Below are positions 57,991 through 64,000 of a stretch of 64,000 bases of DNA, piece by piece (the stretch's first letter is position 1; every line of letters starts with the position of its first letter). Under the pieces are notes generated by a model. The model saw only the letters and a list, made by a program, of their open reading frames with translations. It did not search any database and was not told the origin of the DNA. The position numbers and the translations under genes were made by a program. Source of the DNA: CAUYXS01 sp965248495 (GTDB lineage: Bacteria > Chloroflexota > Dehalococcoidia > Lucifugimonadales > Australimonadaceae); NCBI GenBank assembly GCA_965248495.1, contig CBDFJL010000003.1:1798001-1862000 (forward strand), read 5' to 3'.

Positions 57991-59160
57991 ATGGAAGCGT
58001 TTCGCGGGATCGACCTCCTCGACATCGAGTCCCGGCTGAGTGACGACGAGCGTCAGATCCGGGACACTGTCCGCGACTTCGTCGAGCGGGAGGCTATCCC
58101 TCTCGTGACGCAGCACTTCCGTGACGGCACGTTTCCACTGGACCTCGTCCCGCGCATGGCGGAGCTCGGCATCTTCGGTGCCCACATCGACGGCTATGGC
58201 TGCGCGGGCATCAGCCCCATCGCGTACGGCCTCGTCATGCAGGAGCTCGAGCGCGGAGACTCGGCCCTGCGGTCCTTCGCGTCGGTGCAGTCGTCGCTGG
58301 CGATGACTGCCATCTGGCTCCATGGGTCGGAGGAGCAACGCGAGCGCTGGCTGCCTGAGATGGCCGCCGGCCGGGCCATCGGCGCCTTCGCCCTCACGGA
58401 GCCGGACCACGGCAGCGACCCCGCGGGCATGGAGACGCGCGCCGAGCGGGTCGACGGCGGCTGGCGCCTGAGTGGGCAAAAGTTCTGGATCACCAACGCG
58501 TCGGTGGCTGCGGTGTTCGTCGTCTGGGCGAAGACCGAGGACGGTGTGCGCGGGTTTCTGGTGGAGCGCGACAACCCGGGCGTGTCCGTGCAGGACATCC
58601 ACAACAAGCTCTCGCTGCGCATGAGCATCACGGGGGCGGTATCGCTTGACGGGGCTGAGGTGCCGGCGGACGCCATCCTCCCCGGCACCCGTGGCGTCGG
58701 CTCTGCGCTGGAGTGCTTGAACCACGCGCGCTACGGCATCGCCTGGGGCGTCTTGGGTGCCGCTGCGGCCTGCCTGCACGAGACGCTGGAGTACACGAAG
58801 GCGCGGGTCCAGTTCTCGCGGCCCATCGCGGCCTACCAGTTGGTCCAGGCCAAGCTGGCGGACATGCACACAGAGCTGTCCGTGGGTCAGCTCTTGGCGT
58901 TGCAGGTCGCCGGGAATAAGGCGGCGGGCCGACTCCATCATACGCAGGTGAGCATGGCCAAGTACCGCAACGCGCAGGCCGCGCTCGACATCGCCCGCAC
59001 CTGCCGCGACCTGCTGGGCGCCGCGGGCGTGCTCGACGAGTTCGTCACCATGCGGCACATGATGAACCTGGAGGCGGTGAACACCTACGAGGGGACCCGC
59101 CACATGCACCAGCTGATCATCGGCCGGCACCTTACCGGCCTCTCCGCCTTCGATGGATAG
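57991..59160 (+). CDS. Acyl-CoA dehydrogenase, glutaryl-CoA dehydrogenase-like
   Basis: 389 aa FAD enzyme. GCISP-type region (GCAGISPIAYGLVMQELERG), AFALTEPDHGSDPAGMET and FWITNASVA (FAD/substrate), RVQFSRPIAAYQLVQAKLADM, and the C-terminal catalytic Glu region VNTYEGTRHMHQLIIGRHLTG. Length and YEGT fit glutaryl-CoA dehydrogenase, which also decarboxylates; specificity is not proven. ATG 57991 begins the conserved part; a longer upstream frame crosses a repeat and is rejected. It overlaps the next gene by 8 bp. Confidence 0.88.
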   Translation: MEAFRGIDLLDIESRLSDDERQIRDTVRDFVEREAIPLVTQHFRDGTFPLDLVPRMAELGIFGAHIDGYGCAGISPIAYGLVMQELERGDSALRSFASVQSSLAMTAIWLHGSEEQRERWLPEMAAGRAIGAFALTEPDHGSDPAGMETRAERVDGGWRLSGQKFWITNASVAAVFVVWAKTEDGVRGFLVERDNPGVSVQDIHNKLSLRMSITGAVSLDGAEVPADAILPGTRGVGSALECLNHARYGIAWGVLGAAAACLHETLEYTKARVQFSRPIAAYQLVQAKLADMHTELSVGQLLALQVAGNKAAGRLHHTQVSMAKYRNAQAALDIARTCRDLLGAAGVLDEFVTMRHMMNLEAVNTYEGTRHMHQLIIGRHLTGLSAFDG

Positions 59161-59770
59161 CTTCCCCGACCAGCCGGAGCGGAGCACGGCCGGTTCCAGT
59201 GCCCGCCGCCGGTGGGTGCTGTTCACGATCTCCATGACGCCGATCATCGCCCTCCTGTCGCTGTTGACGTGGGGGCTCATCGAGTCGGGCGGCGTCCCTG
59301 GTGGACTTTCGGTCAACGAGGACCCCGGCGAGATCGCCATCAACGCTAGCAGGGCGCCCGCTTTCGACGTCGCAACGTTGCACGATGGCCCCGTCATCAC
59401 CAACGAGGCAGTTATGGGCAAAGTGACGTTCATCGACTTCTGGTCGTCGTGGTGTCCACCATGCCGCGCCGAAGCCGCGGACGTGGCCGCGGTCTACCGC
59501 GAGTACGAGGACCGGCCGGTGGAGTTCCTGGGCGTGGCCATCTGGGATCAGGCGCGAGACGTGCTCGGCCATATCGAGCGCTTCGACGTTACCTACCCCA
59601 ACGGGTTGGACGACACCGGCGAGCTTGCAGTGAGCTTCGGCGTCCGGGGCGTCCCGGAGAAGTACTTCATCGGCCCCGACGGCCGGATCGTCCGGAAGTT
59701 CACAGGCCCGATCTCGCGGGAGGCGTTGCGAGGCATCCTGGACGAATTGCTTGATGAATTCGACCTGTGA
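59153..59770 (+). CDS. TlpA/ResA-like thioredoxin, membrane anchored
   Basis: 205 aa. One N-terminal helix (about 25-45, VLFTISMTPIIALLSLLTWG), then the redoxin domain: VTFIDFWSSWCPPCRAEAADV (CPPC), FLGVAIWDQARDVLGHI, YPNGLDDTGELAVSFGVRGV PEKYFIGPDG with cis-Pro. Extracytoplasmic disulfide reduction, for instance in cytochrome c maturation. Confidence 0.88.
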   Translation: MDSFPDQPERSTAGSSARRRWVLFTISMTPIIALLSLLTWGLIESGGVPGGLSVNEDPGEIAINASRAPAFDVATLHDGPVITNEAVMGKVTFIDFWSSWCPPCRAEAADVAAVYREYEDRPVEFLGVAIWDQARDVLGHIERFDVTYPNGLDDTGELAVSFGVRGVPEKYFIGPDGRIVRKFTGPISREALRGILDELLDEFDL

Positions 59771-60693
59771 GCGCGCTCGACCCCGACCGGCTGCGCCGCC
59801 CCGACCTGCTGCATCGGACCGTGACCGGCTGGTATGGGGCCAACGCACGAGACCTGCCGTGGCGCCGGACGACGGACCCGTACGCCATCCTCGTCTCCGA
59901 GATCATGCTCCAGCAGACCCAGGTCGAACGGGTCGTCCCGAAGTACGAGGCTTTTCTCCAGTCGTTTCCGACGCTCGACGCCCTGGCGGCCGCGGAGGCC
60001 GGCGAGGTCATTCGGGTCTGGGCCGGGCTCGGATACAACGGGCGCGCCGTCCGGCTCCACCGGCTTGCTCAGGCGGTCGAGGCGGAGCACGGAGGCAGGC
60101 TGCCTGAGGGCGTCGGCGGCCTGCGCCGGCTACCCGGCATTGGTCCCTATACAGCGGCTGCCGTGGCGTGCTTCGCCTTCGGCGCCAGCGTGCCGCTGGC
60201 CGACACCAACGTCTACCGCGTGGTGAGCCGCGTGACGCACGGGGCGCAGGCACCGTCCCGCCGCGAGGTCGATGGCACGGTCGCCGAGCTCGTCCCCGCA
60301 GTGGGCGCTTCGGCTTGGTATCAGGGTTTGATGGACATCGGGGCGACCGTCTGTACCGCGAGGCCCGACTGCTCCCGTTGCCCGCTCGAAAGCCTATGCG
60401 CCGCGGCGCCTGCGCTGCGAGGCGACACCACGGGCAGGCTCGCCGAGGCGTCGGTGCCCTACGCGCCGAAGCAATCGGCCTTCGCCGGCTCTCGGCGCTA
60501 CTTTCGCGGCAGAGTTGTGGACGCGCTCCGCTCGCTTGCGCCCGGCGAGGCTCTCCCCACCGCGGCGCTCGCAGACATTGTGCTGGAGGCTAGCGATGCC
60601 GTGGCCGGCGGGGCGTGGCTCGATGGGCTGCTGGTTGAGCTGGAGCGCGAGGGCCTGGTGCTAACCGATGGGGGCCGCGTTCGTCTGCCGTGA
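59767..60693 (+). CDS. mutY: A/G-specific adenine DNA glycosylase
   Basis: 308 aa. HhH-GPD fold: LVSEIMLQQTQVERVVPKYE (catalytic Glu), RLPGIGPYTAAAVACFAFG, PLADTNVYRVVSRV (Asp) and Fe-S cluster CTARPDCSRCPLESLC (C-x6-C-x2-C-x5-C). The C-terminal part is shorter than the full MutT-like domain. Removes A opposite 8-oxoG. GTG start overlapping the TlpA stop. Confidence 0.92.
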   Translation: MSALDPDRLRRPDLLHRTVTGWYGANARDLPWRRTTDPYAILVSEIMLQQTQVERVVPKYEAFLQSFPTLDALAAAEAGEVIRVWAGLGYNGRAVRLHRLAQAVEAEHGGRLPEGVGGLRRLPGIGPYTAAAVACFAFGASVPLADTNVYRVVSRVTHGAQAPSRREVDGTVAELVPAVGASAWYQGLMDIGATVCTARPDCSRCPLESLCAAAPALRGDTTGRLAEASVPYAPKQSAFAGSRRYFRGRVVDALRSLAPGEALPTAALADIVLEASDAVAGGAWLDGLLVELEREGLVLTDGGRVRLP

Positions 60694-60839
60694 GCCTCGG
60701 GTCCGACAGGCGCCCCCGTCCCCTTCGGCCTCGCTCAGGACAGGCTTCGAGAGCCTCAGGACGAACGGACTTGGCCTCCCGCGACCGCTCATCCTGAACC
60801 CGTCAAAGGAGAGTGGCTCCCACCCGACGCTTGGTGCGC
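60694..60839. repeat. Dispersed REP-like intergenic repeat
   Basis: On the minus strand TCGAAGCCTGTCCTGAGCGA, then GGCCGAAGGGGACGGG recurs in diverged form at 57867-57901 (GCGAAGCCTGCCCCGAGCAA). The segment has further TCAGGA/TCCTGA inverted bits. Similar sequences are scattered in many Chloroflexota-like genomes in my memory. Between convergent mutY and the HAM1-like gene. Confidence 0.5.
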
Positions 60840-61463
60840 TTACGTCGCCAATCGCCCCAACAGGCCACGCACGGGGGCGGCGAGCACGATCCACGGCTCG
60901 TCGAACGATTCAAGGTCGGCCTGCGAAAGCTCCCAGTAGCGGCGCCCATCAGCGGCGACCAGCACGCTCTCGACCCACGCGCCGTTGGTACCGCCGGGAG
61001 GGCTCGCAGCCTCGGAGGCAATGGCGCCATGGAAGCCTGCGGCCTCCCATGCGCCCAGCAGCTCTCCGCCTCGAGCGACGGCGGCCGCCTCGACGCGGTG
61101 GGCCGCCCGGCGCGGGCCTTCCAGGCCCTTCAGCATGCCCAGCAGACGCCTCGCACGAGTCGCGTCCGGCACCTCGCCATCGCCGGTGTGGCGCCGGGTC
61201 ATCCGGCTCTCCCAGGCGTTACCGAGCGCTGGGATGGCGATGCCCCCGTCGCTGGCGACGACCGGCATAGGGTGCAGCCGGGACCACCCCACCGCCTTGC
61301 GGACCGCGATGGCCAGGTGCGTCGCATCCTCCTCCTCGATTGTTGGCGGGCCGTCGACGCCGGGCCCCGCGATGAGGTCGAAACCCAGGCCGTCGACCAG
61401 CCGGCGCAGCATGGGCACCTTCGCGGGATTCGTCGTCGCCAGCAGCAGGTGGGGCGCCGCCAT
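60840..61463 (-). CDS. HAM1/RdgB-like non-canonical purine NTP pyrophosphatase
   Basis: 207 aa. LLLATTNPAKVPMLRRLVDG is the substrate-loop TxNxxK motif, VVASDGGIAIPALG replaces the usual SDSGL, and LGAWEAAGFHGAIA follows. It cleans dITP/XTP pools. Divergence from classic RdgB and the SDGG variant lower certainty. Six bases separate it from mutL, a logical DNA-repair partner. Confidence 0.75.
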   Translation of the reverse strand: MAAPHLLLATTNPAKVPMLRRLVDGLGFDLIAGPGVDGPPTIEEEDATHLAIAVRKAVGWSRLHPMPVVASDGGIAIPALGNAWESRMTRRHTGDGEVPDATRARRLLGMLKGLEGPRRAAHRVEAAAVARGGELLGAWEAAGFHGAIASEAASPPGGTNGAWVESVLVAADGRRYWELSQADLESFDEPWIVLAAPVRGLLGRLAT

Positions 61464-61468
61464 GACGG

Positions 61469-63235
61469 CTAGGCTCGCCCGAACTCGCGCTCGAGCATCC
61501 CGGTCGTGACACGGATGGTGGTCGGCCGTCCGTGCGGGCAGTGGCTCGGGTCAGTGGTGGTTTCCAGCGCGTGGAGCAGCTCGGTCATCTCCTGGTCGCT
61601 CAGCGACTGGCCGGCGCGGACGGCACTGTGGCAAGCGATGGACGCGGCCATGGCCCAGTGGCTTGGGGTCGCTCCGTGTGGGTGGACGACACCCTCCGCC
61701 AGCAGCTCGCCGATCATCTTCTCGGCCTGCACGGACCGGCTCATGGCGGGGACCGCCCTCAGGAGCCAGGTCCCGTCACCGAAGTCCTCAAGCACAAAGC
61801 CGTACGCAGCAAGCGTGGGCAGGGCTTCGGCTACGGTGTCTTGCTGCTCGGGCGTCAGCGGCACCGGCACCGGATCGAGCAGCGGCTGGACCTCCGGCTC
61901 CCCGCCGTCCCAGTGGCGGAGCAGGCGGTAAAACAGGACCGATTCGTGCGCGGCGTGCTGGTCCACGAGGTACATCCCGTCCGCGCCCTCGGCGACGACG
62001 TAGGTGTTGGCGATCTGGCCCAGCACCCGCAGGCCCGGCATGGCGTCGCCAGCGGACGACGTGGAGCCTGCCCTGAGCCCGCCTAAGGCGGGAGAAGGGT
62101 CGGCCATAGCGTCGATCAGCGGCTGCGCAGTAGCGGGCATCGACGGCAGGGTGAAGGTAAACGCGGGCCACGCTGCGGCGATGGCCATTCCGTCGGCCCG
62201 CGCCGGCTGATTCGCCATGGCCGCGAGGGGGACGTTGGCGAGCAGGGCGTCGCGCACCGCACGCTGGACGCTTGAAAAGGCGTCGCCCTCGTGCAAGAAC
62301 CGGACCTCGCGCTTGTTGGGGTGGACGTTGACGTCGACCTCCTGTGGCGGCACCTCCAGGAGGACGACGGCCATTGGGTACCGGCCCTCCATCAACAGGC
62401 CCGTGTACGCCTGCTCGACCGCCATGGTCAGCGCGCGGCTCTGGACCCAGCGCCCGTTGATGAAGGTGCGGATAGCCGTTCGGTTGGGACGGCTGACGGA
62501 AGGCAAAGCGGTCAGCCCCCACGCGGCGTATCTTGCCTGGGGCGACGGTGTCAGCTCCAGCATCGCGTCGGCGATCTCCACGCCATGAACTGCCGCGACG
62601 ACGTCGCGAAGGCGACCCGTGCCGGGGGTCCGCAGTGCCGCCTTGCCGTCCGCCACGAACGTGAACGCCACGTGAGGGTATGCCAGCGCCAGGTGATCGA
62701 TGACCTGGCGGGCGCGGCCGGTCTCCGCGCCGCTCGTGCGCATGAACTTCAGTCGCGCGGGGATAGTCGAAAACAGCGCCTCAACGGTGACCGACGTGCC
62801 TGGCGCGGACGCATCAGCGCCGGCCGCGAGCACGCGCCCGCCTTCGAGTTCGATGAACGCGGCGTCCGCGTCAGCCGTCCTGCTCACCAGCCGCACGTGC
62901 CCCGCCGCGGCGATTGAGGGCAGTGCTTCGCCACGGAACCCGAGCGTCGAAAGAGCGTCCAGGCCCTCGAGGGTGGTTAGCTTGCTGGTGGCGTGGCGGG
63001 CGAAGGCCACCTCGAGCTGGTCCGCGGCGATGCCGCGCCCGTCGTCCGCCACGCGGATGGACTCCAGTCCGCCCTGACGCAGCTCGATGGTGACGTGGGC
63101 AGCGCCCGCGTCCAGCGCGTTTTCTACGAGCTCCTTGACCACCGACGCGGGGCGCTCCACCACCTCGCCTGCCGCGATCCCCGCGGCCACGCGCGGGTCG
63201 AGTACTTGGATTCGAGCGGTGGTGTCCAATTTCAC
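61469..63235 (-). CDS. mutL: DNA mismatch repair protein MutL
   Basis: 588 aa. GHKL ATPase motifs: AAGEVVERPASVVKELVENA, ADDGRGI, RHATSKL, GFRGEALPSI; C-terminal dimerisation domain with DQHAAHESVLFYRLL and CPHGRPTTIRV. The endonuclease motif DQHA-x2-E-x4-E is incomplete (last Glu is Tyr) though CPHGRP is kept, so nicking activity is uncertain. GTG start. With mutY and the HAM1-like gene it forms a repair cluster. Confidence 0.93.
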   Translation of the reverse strand: MKLDTTARIQVLDPRVAAGIAAGEVVERPASVVKELVENALDAGAAHVTIELRQGGLESIRVADDGRGIAADQLEVAFARHATSKLTTLEGLDALSTLGFRGEALPSIAAAGHVRLVSRTADADAAFIELEGGRVLAAGADASAPGTSVTVEALFSTIPARLKFMRTSGAETGRARQVIDHLALAYPHVAFTFVADGKAALRTPGTGRLRDVVAAVHGVEIADAMLELTPSPQARYAAWGLTALPSVSRPNRTAIRTFINGRWVQSRALTMAVEQAYTGLLMEGRYPMAVVLLEVPPQEVDVNVHPNKREVRFLHEGDAFSSVQRAVRDALLANVPLAAMANQPARADGMAIAAAWPAFTFTLPSMPATAQPLIDAMADPSPALGGLRAGSTSSAGDAMPGLRVLGQIANTYVVAEGADGMYLVDQHAAHESVLFYRLLRHWDGGEPEVQPLLDPVPVPLTPEQQDTVAEALPTLAAYGFVLEDFGDGTWLLRAVPAMSRSVQAEKMIGELLAEGVVHPHGATPSHWAMAASIACHSAVRAGQSLSDQEMTELLHALETTTDPSHCPHGRPTTIRVTTGMLEREFGRA

Positions 63236-63294
63236 AACTGCTGGCCGATAAGCCGGGCGTGATGGCTAACGGTACGCAAAATTTTCTTGGCCAG

Positions 63295-63645
63295 CTACCC
63301 AAACATGCCGGCGAGCACGCGTTCGGACGCGCCAGCGACGAGGCGCCCGTCGATCAGCGCCATGGGGCGGCGGAAGTACCGCGGTTCGCCAGCCAGGAGG
63401 TCGATGAGCTGGTCGTCCGTGAGGGCTTCTGGCTCGAGGCCGCTGGCCTTGAAGGTCGGCGACCTGAAGCTGAAGACGTCGCGGGGCGACCGGCCCACGA
63501 GCAGCGCCGCGATCTCGTTCCGGGAGAGCGGGTCCTTGAAGAACTCGCGCACCGTGACGGAGGCATCGCCGCGCGAGAGATACTCCCTCGCCTTCCGGCA
63601 AGTCGTTCACTTGGCGTAGTAATAGAGGTAGACGGTTGCCGCCAT
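63295..63645 (-). CDS. ArsC/Spx-family protein with in-frame TGA in the CxxC site, probable selenoprotein
   Basis: 116 codons before the stop if TGA is read. Upstream part MAATVYLYYYAK, then TGA (63607-63609), TTCRKAREYLSRGDAS, and downstream FKDPLSRNEIAALLVGRSPR, FKASGLEPEALTDDQL, FRRPMALIDGRLVAG are a full ArsC-like protein. The TGA stands where relatives have the first Cys of CSTC/CxxC, giving UTTC. Without it only 85 residues from a GTG (63552) could be made, lacking the active site. A hairpin 63573-63591 follows at the distance of bacterial SECIS. Alternative: nonsense mutation. Confidence 0.7.
63573..63591 (-). promoter_or_regulatory. Candidate bacterial SECIS hairpin
   Basis: Minus-strand GCGAGGG-AGTAT-CTCTCGC: 7-bp stem with one G-U pair and a 5-nt loop that begins 25 nt after the T of the TGA and has G in its second position. 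These features fit the relaxed bacterial SECIS rules (loop 16-37 nt from UGA, G in the first two loop bases). Confidence 0.55.
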
Positions 63646-63757
63646 GACCCAAGTGTAGGCGGCGCCAGTCGTGGGCTGTCAACGCGGCCGAAGCGGCCCG
63701 CCATGGGCCTGCCATACGATTGAGCGACGGCCTCCGTTCGACTAGCATCCCCCACGC

Positions 63758-64000
63758 ATGGCGGGCGACTACTTTCTCCTGGTTATTCGCTGGCTTCACG
63801 CCACGGCCGCGGTTGCGTGGCTGGGTGGCGGCATTTTCTATTGGGCCGTGCTCCGGCCGGCGCTCCGGTCGGGCGGCGCGCCGGCCGGTGTCGCGAAGTT
63901 CGCTTCGCTGGAGTTCGGCCAGTTGGTTGGCCTCGCCATGTGGGTACTCGTGGTGACGGGTGGAATTCTCGGCGTGCAGCGCCTGTCCGAGGAGACCTCG
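63758..64000 (+). CDS. CopD-like membrane protein (5' part, cut by the window end)
   Basis: 81 codons visible. FLLVIRWLHATAAVAWLGGG, IFYWAVLRPAL and a second helix LVGLAMWVLVVTGGILGV with the His/Trp placing (WLHxxxAxxWxGG) of CopD/DUF-type heme or copper membrane proteins. ATG 63758. The rest lies outside the window. Confidence 0.65.
   Translation, partial: MAGDYFLLVIRWLHATAAVAWLGGGIFYWAVLRPALRSGGAPAGVAKFASLEFGQLVGLAMWVLVVTGGILGVQRLSEETS

Overview
The window is a GC-rich bacterial chromosome segment that looks like Chloroflexota, probably the Dehalococcoidia/SAR202 side. This is inferred from several Rieske oxygenases beside an LLM flavin oxidoreductase and a glutaryl-CoA dehydrogenase-like enzyme, an archaellin-type filament protein in a bacterial setting, and frequent GTG/TTG starts. 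No rRNA or other decisive phylogenetic marker is present, so the lineage is tentative.

Left host arm (1-9.9 kb): purC, a DUF3105 protein and purS read rightwards. A compact leftward histidine operon follows (hisZ-like, hisG, hisD, hisC, hisB) whose genes overlap or nearly abut, then a GNAT gene. birA, a UspA-type stress protein and tRNA-Gly(UCC) close the arm.

Integrated element (9862-38848, about 28.9 kb): it is bounded by a 46-bp direct repeat (45/46 identical) made of the 3' part of tRNA-Gly, with a tyrosine integrase just inside the left copy. A cI/cro-like divergent pair sits near the right end. A long leftward early operon (38.07 to 25.2 kb) carries a prim-pol/zinc-finger primase, a large ATPase, two DNA methyltransferases, a DUF5131 protein, a B12-binding-like radical SAM protein, a serine resolvase and many small zinc-finger ORFs. 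A central divergent control region with two identical 18-bp palindromes (20.58-20.68 kb) separates a rightward operon (HTH regulator, two tail-anchored membrane proteins, a Zot-like ATPase, a HELVH zincin) from a leftward operon of secreted and membrane proteins. No terminase, portal, tailed-phage capsid or tail gene is recognisable. The element is therefore best viewed as an undescribed, Zot-ATPase-dependent virus-like or conjugative-like integrative element, and it is the main candidate novel system here.

Right host arm (38.85-64 kb): a YCII-like protein, an LLM oxidoreductase, a Rieske oxygenase, a DM13 protein, single-domain response regulators, a CBS protein, a divergent PlsY-like protein, an archaellin-like protein, a ring-hydroxylating dioxygenase alpha/beta pair with an alpha/beta hydrolase, a sensor kinase, a repeat-rich secreted protein frameshifted by a 109-bp tandem duplication, and a lipoprotein hydrolase with a one-base frameshift. 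The assimilatory sulfate operon (cysH, cysC, sat) is preceded by a 28-codon leader peptide containing Cys-Leu-Cys-Cys-Cys and an intrinsic terminator, a probable cysteine-responsive attenuator. The window ends with gcdH-like, TlpA-like, mutY, a HAM1-like pyrophosphatase, mutL, an ArsC-family gene with an in-frame TGA at the first CxxC cysteine (probable selenoprotein), and a truncated CopD-like membrane gene.
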